Notes: generated by a model not told the origin, from the sequence alone. A stretch of DNA of 64,000 nucleotides from Darksidea phi (GCA_030770425.1 JASJFT010000024.1:1-64000); one strand, 5' to 3'; positions 1 through 14,325 are shown, counted from the stretch's first letter. A program made the numbers and translations.

Positions 1-309
1 AAAAGATCTAATCTTATTCGTAAGTATTAGATAAAGAACTAAAGATTAACTATAAAGAATTAAGATAGAAAATCTAGAAGATTCTTTACTCTCTTATATC
101 TATCCTACTTTACCTTACTCTATTTACTCTATTTACTAAGATATAGATTAACTAGATTATTATTAGTTATACTCTATTTACTCTATTTATTAAGATATAG
201 ATTAACTAGATTATTATTATATAATATTAGATTACTAACTAAGCCCCTATCTTAGCTTTTAATCTTTTTAGAATACCCTATATTCTATAGTTCGTATAGG
301 GTTATAATA
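1..309 (-). repeat. 3' LTR of element A (truncated by window edge)
   Basis: Co-linear with 14485-14793 over 309 bases with scattered transitions only. In minus-strand sense the LTR begins TATTATAAC, the expected RIP product of a canonical TG start. The first base beyond the shared sequence is 310, where the polypurine tract begins. The rest of this LTR lies left of the window. Confidence 0.88.
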
Positions 310-325
310 CTTACTTCCTTCTTTA
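310..325 (-). other. Polypurine tract of element A
   Basis: Minus-strand sequence AAAGAAGGAAGTAAG lies directly against the LTR start, where plus-strand DNA priming is expected. A very similar tract (AGAAGGAGGGAGTAAG) sits in the same place before the A' LTR at 15709-15724, which supports both calls. Confidence 0.75.
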
Positions 326-1089
326 AAGCTTTATTCTTAAAGTTATATTCCCTTTCTTATAACTCTATTTAATAGTAGTCTAACTACTCTAGTAATTCTT
401 TCTATACTATACCGTAACTTATATATACGTATTAGTAATTCTTTTCTTAGCCTAGTACCCTAGTTATTCTACCTCTTACCTAGGTATAAGAGTAGATAAT
501 ATTCTACTTTATAAATATCTAAGCTCTATTCTTTATTTTTCTTCTAGGTCCTAATAATATCTAAAGGTCCTAAGACTTCTATAGCTTATCGTCTTCGTCT
601 TATCTACTATATCCTTTACTTTAGTTATATAATACTACTAGTTTAATCGTATCTAAACTATTAATTCGCTAGCTATAAATATAAGATATTACTATCCTTA
701 GCTTATTATAGTAAATATCTCTCTTAGAATATTTCTTATAGTCTAGTAGTAACTAATAAGTCTCTTACTCGTATTAAGAAAGAGCGCTCTTAACTCCTAT
801 CTAAATTAGAGTTTACTAAAAATAAAGAGTTAGCTACTTAAACTTATAAACGACGTATCTATATATAACTAGCTTAATATAATATCTATTAATATAAGCT
901 TCTTAATTATAAGCTAGCTTTAATCTCTAAGTTAAAAAAGTCGAAATAGGTAGAAGCTACTTATTTTACTTCTTTTAGCTTACCCGTATTATTATAATAA
1001 CCCTTACTATATAAGTCTACTAATTTTTCTACTTTTCTAGATAGTTAGAAGTCTCTATCTCTAGGTACTTCTAGTAATACTATTTAACT

Positions 1090-1230
1090 AGGTTCTAGTA
1101 GTCCTATAGGTTCTTAACTAGTTCCTATATATTTTAGCTAGTAGACTATTCTACCTACTTAACTAAATATTTCTATTAATAACCGAACTTCTATAGTTCT
1201 TAGATTTCCTCGACCTTATACTTCTTATCT
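1090..1230 (-). pseudogene. Chromodomain-like C-terminus of element A integrase, RIP-destroyed
   Basis: Minus-strand translation shows the pattern YxVEEI, then about 10 residues, then YLVK(stop), followed by a segment ending ENL-like/DYQ. The stops fall where chromodomains have Trp or Gln codons. This is the layout of the chromodomain found at the C-terminus of chromovirus integrases. The same segment recurs in plus orientation at about 14797-14935. The family call is established knowledge; the stop-for-Trp reading is inference from RIP. Confidence 0.6.
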
Positions 1231-1437
1231 TCGAGTTTAATATTAGTAGCTACTTCGGCGTCTTTTAGTACTAATTCTAATAGTAATATATAAAATACTA
1301 GATATATTCTTATACCTTTAACTAGCTTTAGTCTATAGTTAACTAGTTCTATTTTTTCTTTAATTTCGAATAGTCTAATTCGTAAATTATCTAGTTTATC
1401 GTATAGTTATTTAGTTTTTAAATTTCGTTATAAAAGG

Positions 1438-1606
1438 TATTAGGTATCGGCCCCTAAGGGAGTTATCTAATAGTCTTATATATCTCCCGGGCGGATTATA
1501 CCCTAGAGGGGTAGCGATTCGTCTCGTCTATACTAGAATACTACTATTTACTTCTAACTAGAGAACTTATCCTCTATATTATCTTTTAAGAACCTATTTT
1601 CTAATA
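1438..1606 (+). repeat. 5' LTR of element B
   Basis: 169 bp running from TATTAGGTATCGG to CCTATTTTCTAATA, colinear with 8827-8995 without indels. The ends TA...TA are the RIP-altered form of canonical TG...CA. Differences from the other LTR are transitions. Confidence 0.9.
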
Positions 1607-1899
1607 TTCGAATCGCTCCCTATATAAGGTAGTCTAGAGCGACGAAGTTATCTAATACTACTAGAGTAAAGAATCAACGCCGCTAATATAGATAGTATTA
1701 CCGCCCGAGTATTATATCGGAGGTAGTAAATATCTTATACCCTAGCTTAATCCTATTTATTAATACTATTAGGCTAAATAGCTAAAAATATTCTAGAAAG
1801 CCTTACTCCGGACTAGATTACGGCCGAACTCGCCTAACTATATAAGTAGAAGTAAAATAAACTTAATAAGGCTATACTAGTCTAACTACGTAAAGAACG

Positions 1900-4800
1900 T
1901 AGGCGATATAAGATAGAAGACCTTATAGTAATTTAACTAGAGGTTATTCCTTTTATTAATACTTAAATAATAGTACTACTCTCTACGAATAGCCTTCTAC
2001 GTCTAAAGAATTCCTATATATTTATAAAGAAGGACCGTCGGGATTATAACCTTTAGATAGTAGATTACGAGGTCTATTTTATAGATAATCTATAAAACTT
2101 CCTTTAAGAATATTAGAAGGTATCTTTTAGTACTTATTATATTTTAGAAGAGCTTAAGACGTCTTAGAGAATAGAATAATAATAATAACTAGCCCTTAAC
2201 CCTATATAGGAACTAACTTAGGAACGATTATTAAAGAAGATACTAGATATACTAGAAATAGAACTAGAAAGAAAGTAATAGGTAATAGAAGCTCTTAAAA
2301 ATTATAAATAGCGCCCTTATTAAAGTTCTATCGACCTTCTTAACTATATAAGACCTCTCTAGGAGGAGATTAATTAGGTATCTAAAAGTAATTAGGCCTT
2401 AGAGTTTTTTAACTATCTACTAGAGTAGATTAAGGATAATTTATTTTACTAGGACTCTAAAAGATAATTAAGTATTTAAGACTATAAAGAGGCGGCTAAC
2501 GTAAGTTAGTATTACTATTAATATAAGTAGGAAAAGCCTAAGACTAAACCTAAAGAAAAGAGGTAGAAATCTAACTAGAAAAATAACGGGGGCCTAGCGA
2601 AGACCTCGAAAAAGTTTAAGTAGGGTAAAGGGTACCTATTAGGGTCTAAAAAGAATATTAAGTCTAATAGTAACGCTATTAGTTCTAGAGTAGTCTATTA
2701 CTACTATAATAAGTCTAGATATATAAAACCGGACTACGAAGTATTTAAGAAGACTAAGACGACCGAAAAAGAGAGGTTAGAAAAAGCTATAGGTCTAAAG
2801 AAATAATCTCTACTCTTTTAGTCTATATAGACCTTATTAAGGAGATATCTAGAGAGGATCTAAGCCGACTATATAATATACTTTATCTAAAGTCTACGAA
2901 ATTACTAACTATTTCTACGATAGTTAAGTCTAAAGATCTAGAGGTACTTATTAACCTAGGGTTATAGTTTAATCTTCTATTAGCTAAAGCTACTAAGGAG
3001 ATAGACTTAATAGTAGAACTCTTACCTAAACTCCTTATAGAGGTAGCTAATAGGTTTATTATAACGGTATATAGGGTAACTATTACTAATATATATATTA
3101 AGAATATTTATAGATATATTTAGATATATAATTTATTATTTATAGTTATAGACCTTAATCGATATCTTATATACTTAGAAATACTATAGATTAAAGTCTA
3201 TAACTTAAAATTAAATTTTGTAACGAGGTAAATACGGTATTAGGAAACGCTAGATAAATCTACTAGCTAGTACTAGAAGATAGCGACTAAATCTACTAAA
3301 GAGTTTAATAAAATAGTAAGAAGTCCCTTAGTAGACGTTTATATCGTTATTATCTATAATTCGGCCCTTTTAGATATAGTTTAAAGTTTACTAACCTACT
3401 AGCCTAAACGTTATATTAATATAGTAGACGTAGGATTAAAAGACTTTATAATAAAGCTTCTAGACTATAGGTCTTACGATCTAAGTATAGATCTAGAACC
3501 TAGAAGGGTTCTACCTTATTAACTATTATATAACCTCTTAGTCTTAGAATTAGAGGTATTAAGGAAGTATATTAATAAGTATCTAGCTAAAGACTAGATT
3601 AGACGCTTAAAGTCCTCTACCGGAGTACTAATTCTCTTTATAAAGAAGAAAGATAGTAGCTTAAGACTATATATAGACTATAGAGGTCTAAATAAGATTA
3701 CGATTAAAAATCGTAGTTCTTTACCTCTAATCTAAGAATCTTTAGAATATTTAGTCTAGATAAGGTAGTTTACTAAGCTTAACTTAAGTAAAGCTTACTA
3801 CCGGGTCCGAATAAGAGAAGGGGACGAATAGAAGACTACCTTCTAGATATATTATAGGTATTTTAAATATATAATAATATCTTTTAGGCTAATAAATACC
3901 CCGGCTACCTTTTAGGCCTATATTAACTATATTTTAGTAGGACTAGTAGATATAACGTATATCGTATATCTTAATAATATTTTAATCTTCTCTAATACGG
4001 AGGAGGAATATAAGGTATATATTTAGGAAGTATTATAGAGATTATATAAAGTAAAGCTTTTCTATAATCTAAAGAAGTATAAATAGTATACTAGGTCTAT
4101 AAAATACCTAGGGTATCTAATTATACCCGAAGGAATCTTAATAGACCTAGAAAGAATTAAAACTATCTAAGAATAGCCTATACTCTATACTATACGTAAT
4201 ATTCGCGTATTTATCGGCTTTATAAACTATTATTATTATTTTATTAATAGATTTAGTCGAAAAGTACTTCTACTTATCTAAATAACGTAAAAGGTACCTA
4301 GAGCTACCCGAGCCGGGCGAGCTATAAGAAGGGAGGAAAGCTAACCCCTAGATATAGGTCTAGAGGGAAGAAAGGTATAAAATAAGCTAAAAGACTTATT
4401 TACTATAATACTAATTCTTACTTATTTTAAGAGAGAACGAGAAACTAGGGTAGAGGTTAACGTCTTAGGAGGCGTAATCGTAGGTATATTAAGCTAATTA
4501 GTATCTAATAGTAATAGAAAGACCTAATAGAGGTCTATTAACTTCTACTTAAGGAAATTAGTTATAGTCGAGTATAATTATAATATATACGACTAAGAAC
4601 TCCTTATAATTATTAAAAGTTTAATCTATTAGAGATATTACCTTAATAGATAGTTTTTTAAAGTACTTATAGACTATAATAATCTAAAATAGTTTATAGA
4701 GATAAAATCTCTTAATTAATATTAAGTCCGTTTCTATTTAGTACTATCGAAGTTCGATTTTATTATTAAATACTAATTAGGATCTATAAACCTAGTAGAT

Positions 4801-6570
4801 AGACTCTTATATCGACCCGATTATATTATAGAGGTAAAAGAACTAGTATAAAAATAAAATAAGTTTTTCGTTAAGCTAATATAAGATTTATTAAATAGAA
4901 GTCTATAAAAGGCTAGCGTTCTTATTACTACTATTACGCGAGCTATAACGGCCTAAGAAAAAACTAATAAAATAAAAAGGGCTATTTATTACTTTTAATA
5001 TAAAGACTTAGCTTAGAAGGAGATAAAATACTATTAAGAGACGTCGGTAAGGGAGAAAGAAGATAACTTAGAAACGGAGGAGAACTCTAATAACCTAGAT
5101 AACTTAATAGGCGTCAAAAGTAACCTTAACGAAGAGTTAGAGGTAAATAAAGATATAAAAACTCCTATAAACTCTAAAGATAATAAAATATACTAAAATA
5201 GACCTAAATATCTTATAATAATAGAAGAAATAGCTATAGTAATCTAAGAGTACTACGATACCCCTTTATTTAGCTATTTCGGCGTAATAAGGATATTAGC
5301 TAAGCTACGGAGAAAATATATATAGACTAGAATAATAGAGATAATAAGAAAGTATATCTACGACTATATATACTATAATAAAGTAGTCGCCCGTCGTTAT
5401 AAACTATACGGGCTATTATAACTATTACTAATTCCTAGTAGCCCTTAGTAAGAGGTTATAATAGATTTTATTACTAAACTACCCTTAAGTAAAAATAATA
5501 GAGTAGTATACGATACTATTCTAGTCGTAGTATATCGTTTCTCTAAAATAGTATACTATATCCTAGTATAAAGCGATTAGAATGGTATCGATTTAGTCTA
5601 AGCCTAGATCTATAAGATTATCCGATTATATAGTATTCCTACTATAGTTCTATCCGATCGAGGCCTAATTATAAATACGAAGTATTAGAACTCTTTTAAT
5701 TACTATTTAAATTTAAAAAGGGTTCTTACTTCTATATACTATCTATAAACTAATAGTTAAACTAAAAGGTAGAACTAAATACTAGAATAATATCTAAGAT
5801 ACTATTATTACGTTAAATAAGATAATTAGGTACTATAGATATCCTTAGTAGAGTTTATATATAACGATAGTATATATTTAATTATAAAGTAAATACTATT
5901 CTATACCTATTACGGATTTATACTATAAGACGTAGATTAGTCTATTCGACTACTTAGCGACGGAGAATCGCCCCGTAGGTACGTAATAGCTACTAGATTA
6001 ATTAAGATTAGGGCCGAATATACCTAAAAACTTAAGACTACTAACGAATACTAATAATAACTTTAAAATAAGAAAAGAATACCCCTTAAACTAGAGATAG
6101 GGGACTAAGTATACGTTTTAATACGCTACTTTAGGTCTTATTATCTAAAAAAGAAATTAGACTAGAAATACTTAGGCCTAGGTATAGTAATAGAAAAAAT
6201 TAGAATAGTAGTCTACTAAGTAGACCTACTAGGTACTCTAGATATCTATTCGGTCTTTTATATATCCCTACTAGAACTATATAACCTAAAGGGATTACTA
6301 CTATATCTAGAAGGTCTAGCTATAGATATACTCTAATAAGTAGAAGATAATATCTATAAAATTAATAAATTAATTAATAGAGAACGAGATAAAGATAGAA
6401 ATTAGTATTATTTAGTTTCTTAGAAAGGTTACCTACTAGAAGAGAACTCTTAGGAACCTAGTATAAATATAAGTAGAAATATACTTAAAATATTCTATTT
6501 AAAGAAAGAAATCGCTTTAAGGCGCTAAAAGGCGTCTAAAAAGTCTAAAAAATAACCGCCGGGTCGTTAG
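1900..6570 (+). pseudogene. gag-pol of element B, RIP-destroyed
   Basis: Domains in order: a gag zinc knuckle at 2693-2740 with CX2CX4HX4C spacing, in which every Cys and His now reads Tyr (TGC/CAC to TAC/TAT, typical RIP changes); the reverse-transcriptase fingers/palm with a [12 protein letters not shown] segment at about 3640-3670; the YLDD box as YLNN at about 3959-3993; RNase H to about 4.8 kb; an integrase core with a DFITKLP-type segment at about 5465-5490; and a chromodomain-like end at about 6349-6480. Dozens of TAG/TAA codons interrupt it. This is the ordinary pol order of Ty3/gypsy chromoviruses. Confidence 0.82.
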
Positions 6571-6589
6571 TTACTAAGAAGGGGGATAG

Positions 6590-8810
6590 TAATAAATGGA
6601 AAAGTCTATTAAGAATAAAACTATTTTAATATACCTTCTACTATTAGTAATATATTTTAAGAAAAATATTTCTAAGTTAGATTTCCCCTAAGACCGAAGG
6701 GTCTAGGGTTTTTATTAGTAGAAATATTCTTAATAGTAGTTTAATAGTATTAAGAAAAGGAAGAGATAGTATAGTTAGTTATATTTAGTTATAAAAGGGT
6801 AAAGTTAGAGGTAATTAGTAAGATTATAACTACCTAAGAGCTAGAGTTTCTTAATACCCTATCGAATAAACTAGCTAGACGTAAATCTATTCTAAATACC
6901 GAAATTTATAGCTGGGTATTATAGAAAAGACCTATATTATACCGAGTATCTTATTCCCTAAGGAAGAGGGATAAATTCCGTCTAAATATACTTAAAAAGG
7001 CCTAAAGTTATTATATTATACTAAATAACTAGTAAGTAAAGTTAAAGGCCGCCTAATACTTCTAATTTTTCTTCGATTTCTAAGTAGAAGATATATTATA
7101 GAAATTAGTACTATAAGTACTATTAAACTCTTTAAGACGAGTAGCCTAGATCTAACGACTACTATGAGGAGTAGGTCGATTCGTATTACTACCGCGACTA
7201 CGATTTAGCGCCGAACTACGTCTAATAGGTACCCGCTCGCTATTAGAGATAGATTCTTCCTCCCTCTTAGCCTTATAACGGCGCTATCGCTTTATAGCCT
7301 TTTTATAGGTCTTCTCGAGCTTAAGATTAGTCTTAATAGTATATTATAGATTACTAGGGGTCTAAATATACTAATTAGTATCTAAATATATCTAAAAGGT
7401 CCCTAATACTACTTATATACTCTTTCTTAGAAGAAAGAAGATTAGAAGACTCGTTACTAGTCTTATTATTAGAATAGTCCTATTTTAATTTCTTTCGGAG
7501 ACTCTTATTATCTTAGTAACGACTATAGAATATAATACCCGTTTAAGTATACTAATTATTTAAAGTAAGAGCTCTATTATACCCTTAGAATTTATTAGAG
7601 AATAAACCGCCCCCTCTAGAGTATATTAGCCGAAAATCTAACTAAATATATCTAATAGTACCTAAAAGAAATCTACTCTTTTAAATCGGCTATAAGCTAA
7701 TTATATAGGCTTATTACTTTCTTATTAGCTTAACGATACTACCCCTAGATCGCTATAGTAGGTACTCCCTTCTAAGAATAGACGGAGGGTACTTAAGTAA
7801 CTAATATAGATAAGATATCCTCTAGGGTACCTATAGTAGTAGAGTTAAAGAAAACTAGCGTATTAGGGTTAGTATTAGTCTCTTTCTAGTACGTAATAGT
7901 ACGCTTCTACTCCCTCTTATAGTAATAGTTAAGAATCTCCTAGCTAGGGCTTAAAATAATTTCGATTTAAGCCTCGATACGTTTAAGGCTATAAAGGTAC
8001 TTTAGAGGGATTTAATAGAGTTAGTTATAGCCTAAAAGCGCCTAAAAGTACCTAAGGGCGACCTACTATAAAATAAGAAGACTATTTATATAAGTAATCC
8101 TTATAATACTTCTACTAGCGACCCTCGAACTTATAGAAGTCCTATTTATTATTATTTAGGTCGAAAAAGTACTACCGGGCTTAACTAATAACGTCTTCCT
8201 CTACTATAATAGTAATATAGAAGATATATAGTAATTCGGTATATACGCCGTCCTTAAGAATAGCTTTAAGCTAATAGTCTCTAATAGAATACTTCTTAGG
8301 AGTACTATCTATTCTAGGGGAGTTACGGAGCTAATTTAGACGAAAAAGAAACTAAAGAGTATAAAAAGAGAAAATCTATACCCGTTAGTACCTAAATATA
8401 TCTAAAACTTCCTAGGAAAAGAATAGAATACTTACCTAGAAATATAGTAAAGAGATATTAGAGAAAGAAAATAGAAGGTTAGACTAGAGATATCTATAGT
8501 TAAGTACTAAGACTTCTATTTACTACTAAGGTTATATAATCTATTAGTACGGCGGCCGTATAACGTCCTACTAGTTAAGGTAAGAGAAAAGTAAAGCCCT
8601 CCTAAAAGCCTATATAGAGGTCTAATTCTAAGCTAAAATAGGTCTAAACGGGACTAAAAGAGACTCGGGGGTAGTTTTTATCTTTAATAGAGTACTAAGG
8701 TTACTTATAGAACTAGCCTAGACCCGAGTAACTCTAGGATTAGTAGAGGAATAAGAAATAGACTAAATAGTACCCGAAAAGATTTTTTAGACTTCTCGGG
8801 TCGAGGAGTC
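6590..8810. other. Unassigned 2.2-kb segment of element B between pol and 3' LTR
   Basis: The pol-encoded chromodomain ends near 6.57 kb and is followed by a purine tract that looks like a normal element end, yet the LTR begins only at 8827. I could not assign a domain to this segment in either orientation. Some minus-strand stretches (about 7700-8050) are relatively stop-poor once RIP is allowed for. It may be an extra or antisense ORF, or another insertion whose ends I cannot see. It is as RIP-affected as its surroundings. Confidence 0.4.
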
Positions 8811-8823
8811 CTAAGGAGGGGGA
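8811..8823 (+). other. Polypurine tract of element B
   Basis: A CTAAGGAGGGGGA tract ends three bases before the 3' LTR, the expected site of plus-strand primer formation. A second purine run, AAGAAGGGGGATAG, lies at 6577-6590 immediately after pol. Confidence 0.6.
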
Positions 8824-8826
8824 TAA

Positions 8827-8995
8827 TATTAGGTATCGGCCCCTAAGAGAGTTATTTAATAGTCTTATATATCTCCCGAGCGGATCGTACTCTAGAGAGG
8901 TAGCGATTCGTCTCGTCTATACTAGAATACTACTATTTACTTCTAACTAGGGAACTTATCCTCTACGTTACCTTTTAAGAACCTATTTCCTAATA
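8827..8995 (+). repeat. 3' LTR of element B
   Basis: 169 bp matching 1438-1606 in full. It is preceded by a purine-rich tract and followed by AAAGA, the right half of the target-site duplication. Confidence 0.9.
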
Positions 8996-9000
8996 AAAGA

Positions 9001-12000
9001 AAAACTTTATCTCCTCTCTTAAGGATTAGTCCCTTAAGCCTTCTTTTATTTACTATTCTAGTTATTATAAGGTTTCTATATATTATCTATATACTAAGTT
9101 CTTTATATAGTTCTTATATTAAATAGATCTTTTCCTCTATTTTAGTAGATATACTCTTAATATCCTTTAAATCTCTATAAGTTATTAGCTTATATCTATA
9201 ATTTACGTAGTATAATAAGTATCTAGTTATTATAAACTTCTTACTATTATATATTAATTATATTATTAGTAGTAATTTAACTTAATTATCCTATAACTTA
9301 TTAATATAGAATCTTAGATATTCCTTTAGAGTCTAGTTCGTTTATTCTATCTAACTATCTATCTATAGATAGAAGCTAGTCGATAGCTTTCTCTTAATTT
9401 TTAATTTTATAAGTAGTATACTCTAAAACTTTAAAGTAAATAGTTTATCCCTATCTATAAGGATTTATTCTAGTAATCTATAATTAGTAATAAGTATTCT
9501 TTTAATCTTATAAGCTATATTTTCTACTATAATTACTTCGCTCGTTAGAACGAAGTATACTATCTTAGTTAATTAATCTATAATTATTATAATAGTATCG
9601 TATAATCTTTCTAATTCTAGTTTTAATAATAGTAGTAGCTTTACTATAAAGTCTATTATAATATAAGTTTATAGTTATATAGATAGTACTAGTAGTTAGA
9701 ATAATCTATAGAACTTATATCTCTTAGATTTATTTTTAAAATATTTTAAATAGTTATCTATTACTTTCTAAACTTCCTCTCTTATATTAATAAGTAGATA
9801 TTCTTTATCTATATATTTAACTATTTTATCGATTTCTAGATATTCTAGTATTTTACTTTTATAAATTTCCCGTATTAAGTCTTTTCTAAGATTTAGTAGA
9901 ATATAAGACCTTATTTCTAAGTTATTTATTAGAGTAGAGTATTTTTTCTTATTAAAGTATATATCGTCTCCCTCTAATATTCCGTTAATATTTCTAATAG
10001 TTTCTTAGGCCTTATTTCTCTATTTTCTCTTAATATCTACTATTATTATAATCTTAGCTAGTCTTATATAGTTATATATAAGGGTTCTATCTAGCTCTTT
10101 TTATAGAACTAGTTCGTATACGACGGGTTTATTAGTTTCTTAAAGATCTAATCTTCTACTAAGAGTATCTACTACTCTATTTAGTATTTCTAGTTAGTAA
10201 CTTATCTTAAAGTCGTAATTTACTAGTAATTCTAACTATTAGAATTATTATTAATTAAGTTTCTTAGTAGTTATAAAACTTATAAGGTTCTAATAGTCCG
10301 TAATAACCTTAATCTTATATTTAGCTTCTATAAGCTATAGTCTCTATTATTTAAATACTAATATAATAATATTAAGTTCTTTATTATAAATATTATAGTT
10401 TACTTTTTCTTTACTAAACTTATATAAGTAGTAGAATACTAGTCTCTATTTTCTATCTTCTTTTTACTAGATAAGTATTACTTCTAGTATATAGTCTAAT
10501 ACGTCTATTTCTACTTTAAGAGGTTTCGTTAAATCGTATATTTATAATATAGGTATTAATATAAATAGATTCTTAAGCTTATTAAAAGCTTTCTATTATT
10601 TTTAGTTCTACTAAAATTTCTTTTCTTTCTTAGTTACCTCTATAAGTAGAAATATAGTCTTTAAGTAATTTCTAATAAACTTCTAGTAAAAGTTAGTAAA
10701 TTTTAAAAAGGATTATACGTCCTTAACTAATATTAAGATTAACTATTCTCTTATAGTCTATACTTTCTTAGGGTCTATAGATACTCCTTCTTATAAAATA
10801 ATAAAATCTAGATATTTAGTTTTTATTCTATAGAATTTATATTTATCTAGATAAAGTAATAATCTATTTTACTATAACTTTTATAGTACTTTCTTTATAT
10901 ATTCTTTATATTCTTCTAGTATTCCTTTACTATATATAAGAACGTTATCTAGATATACTATATAGAATATATCTAAGTATTTATTTAATATCCTATTAAT
11001 AACTAACTAAAATATTATTAGTATATTTATTAGTCTAAATAGTATAACTCTATACTCGTAGAGTCTATATTAGGTCTTAAATACTATATACTTCTCGTAC
11101 CCTTTTACTATTCGAATTCTATAGAATCCTTTCTAAATATTAAATTTCGTAATCTACTTAACTTCTTAGAGCTAGTCTATAAGTTCTCTAATTAGTAGTA
11201 GTAGATATCTATTCTTTTTTATAATATTATTTAAATATTTATAGTTTATATAAAGTTATAACTTCCTATTTTTCTTTAAAATAAATAGAACTAATAATAC
11301 TATAGAGCTTTAACTTTCTCTAATATATCTTCTTTCTAAATTCTTTATTAAGTACTCTTTTAGTTCTTTCTATTAATCTACTATTAATAAGTATATAGGT
11401 CTAGACTTAAGCTTTATACCCTTCTCTAGATATATTTTATAATTCTATTTCTAATACTCTAGTAAATCTATATCTAGATATTCTTTAAATAACTCTTAGA
11501 ACTTTTTATAGTCTTAAGATATTATTAGTTATAGTTCTTCTTATATAGTTATAACTTTTTATACTATAATAATACTAACTCTTTATAGATTCTTCTTATA
11601 GATCCTTATAATCTTATAAGATAAAATTAAGTTTATTCTTTCTTTTTAGAGTATATACTAGATCTTATAGCTAGATCTTTCTAGTCTTCTAATTTTTATA
11701 ACTCGAGCTACTCACTTATAATCTAGTACTTTATATAGCTTCTAATCTATTCGTAGATTATATTTTACTAGTTAATTATAACTAATAATTATATTAATAT
11801 CTTCGATTTCTATAATATTAAATCTATAATAGTCTCTAATATTTACTACCTCTAAGGTTACTTTTTATATTTTAAGATAAATTATACCTTCTCTATATTT
11901 TATAGATAATCTATCTCTAAGATCTACTTATATAGGTTTTTCTTTAACTTAATAAGAAATCTTATATTTCTCTATTAATTTTAATAATAGGAGTATAAAT

Positions 12001-14325
12001 TCTACTCTACTATTTATAATAGCTTAGACTTTCTATCTATAAATTCGTACATCTACTTTTAATCTAGTCGGTTATTAGATATTTTCTTATATAATTTATA
12101 GAGTCGTCTTTTAGATACTTTTATTAATACGACTCTAGTATAGCTAATAATAATCTAGTTTTTTAACTTATTATTATAGAGGTCCTAACCTTTAGGGTCC
12201 TCCTCTAGTACTTTAGTCTTATTTCGTTAAGTAGGTAGCTTATCTATCTATTCTATTTTTAGATCTAGTACTCTTTCAATTCTATAGGGTATTTCCTAAT
12301 TTAGTTCTTTTAATAGTTCCCCTTTTAGTAATAGTATATCCTAATTAATAGGTTCTATCTTATTTTTATTATTCTAGATATTATAATACTCCTACTATAT
12401 ACTTAGGGCCCTTAGCTATCTATTAATCTTTAGATTCTTTAGACTATTTCGGTTTTATACTAGATATCTATATAATTCGTATTATTTAATAAGATATTCC
12501 TTTCTTTTAAGATTTTAATAGAAGATATCTTCTTTCCTTCTAGCCGTAAGCTTTTATTACGCTAGGTATAGAATATATAACTAATTATAGTATATCTAAT
12601 ATACGGCCTCGTAATTAGGTTCTTAGTATATAATCCTATAGTTAATATCTCGTTTATATTCTTTAATATCTATCTAGATTAATCTATATAGCTATTATTT
12701 TATAGTATATTTTATCGAGAAATACTTATTATATTTATTATTGTAGTAATTAATCTATTCTAGCTATCCTTACTCCTTATAAGCCTAAGCCTAGTTATTA
12801 TAGTCGTAGATATAGTATCCTATTATTAGATATTCTACGTTTTAAAGATATATATATAAGCTACTTTCTAGAAGTATTATAGTTTTCTTCTTCTATTAAA
12901 TATAGTACTCGTAATTTTCTATATAGTTTATCTATAGTAGCGTATTATAGTCTATATTATTATAGTCCTAGATTACTTTATAACCTTCTAGTCCTTAGAG
13001 TCTTAGGGTCTAGTCTATTATCTACTAATCTCGATCTTCTATAATATATATTAGTTTTCTTACGTTAGTATAATATTTAGTAATATACTAGCTAGTCCTA
13101 TATTTCTAATACTTATTATATACTAACTATCTAAAAATGTCTTCTATACTAATCTTATCTAGTCCGTTAAGTTTTAGTTCTTCTATTTCGAGCTTTAGAT
13201 TATCTTATTATCGAGTAATTTCTTCGACCTTATTCTACCTACTAGTATTATATTATATTTTAGATATTAAGTTAGACTTAGTTTCTTTTTTTTTACTATA
13301 CCTAATTATATTTATACGTCTAGTACTATTCTAGCTCTTTATATTTTTCTTTTTCTTATTATATTCTTTAGTAAAGTACCCTTATATACTATAGTATAGA
13401 TACGTCTTTTTATTTTAATATCGTTTTATCTTGTCTACTAGAACTTTCTATAGCTTCCTATCTTATTTATATTTCTTATTCTTTAGATATTTCTTTTTCT
13501 AAACTATATTAACGTCTATTTCGTTATAATTCTTATAAAACCTATATTTTTAAGTTATCTACTCTTTTTTATAGACTCTTACTAGTTCTATAGTATCTTA
13601 CTTTTTAAGTACTTATTTATATAGTTAATTATTAATATAGATTATTATCTTAATTAGTTTTACTAGGTCGTCTAATTTTTTAAATTAGGCTAATTCGTCC
13701 TTAATTAGCTTCTTAAGTCTATTATAGTACGCGACTATAAGAGATATATTATTCTAATTAATCTTATACTATAGCTATTTAAATTTAGTAGTATATATAC
13801 TTACTAACTTAGTCTATCTTAGCCTTTAAATCTAGTATTTAGCTTATTAGATCTTATTAATATCTCTAAAGACTATATATATTTATTCCTTAAATAAATC
13901 CTAATTTTTAAATACTACTTTTATTTCGTTATATTACTTTAATAAGAAATCTTTATTAGCTATATAATCGTTAATTAGAGGCTATATTTATATAGCTACC
14001 TTTTCTATTATATATATACCTATAGTAAGAATCTTATTCTAGTCGCTAGTAAATATAATAGAGTTAAACTAGTAGTATAGGTCTAATTATATAAGGAATA
14101 GTCTTAAGCCCTCCTTTCTACTATCGTATTTCTCTAGTATTAGGATTTTTAACTTTATCTTAAGTCCTACTTATACCTATTATAGTAATTCTTATAGTAA
14201 TATTATAGCTTACTATAACTTAACTATCTAAGCTACTTATTACTAGATTAGAACTATTAGGTTTATTACTAAAGCCCTAGTTATACTCTCTCTAGAGGTA
14301 TTATATAAGCTAAATAGAGTTATTA
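9001..14325 (-). pseudogene. gag-pol of element A, RIP-destroyed
   Basis: Read on the minus strand, about 10925-10965 encodes a Y-I-V-Y-L-D-N-V-L-I-Y-S box, the reverse-transcriptase catalytic box with one Asp changed to Asn by a RIP-type transition. Around 13680-13790 the minus strand encodes a Lys-rich, stop-interrupted gag-like helix-rich segment (for example YYNRLKKLIKDELA). The integrase continues leftward to about 9.0 kb and, past the inserted element B, on to about 1.1 kb. Stop codons are nearly all TAG/TAA in place of Trp/Gln. No product can be made. Confidence 0.75.

Larger units (their letters stand above)
1438..8995 (+). mobile_element. Ty3/gypsy LTR retrotransposon B nested in element A
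   Basis: Two 169-bp LTRs (1438-1606 and 8827-8995) of identical length bound 7558 bp. The flanking pentamers are AAAGG (1433-1437) and AAAGA (8996-9000), a target-site duplication with one mismatch. Gag and pol domains are recognisable in plus orientation from about 1.9 to 6.57 kb. A polypurine tract lies at 8811-8823. The stretch 6590-8810 between pol and this tract is unusually long and is listed separately. B interrupts A, so B inserted later; both then suffered RIP. Confidence 0.88.

Noticed and set aside
13137..13334. 65-codon open frame in the AT-rich block
   Set aside because: It is a Ser/Leu/Ile-rich translation of RIP-mutated gag sequence on the opposite strand of element A. It is open only because one of the rare ATGs happens to occur here.
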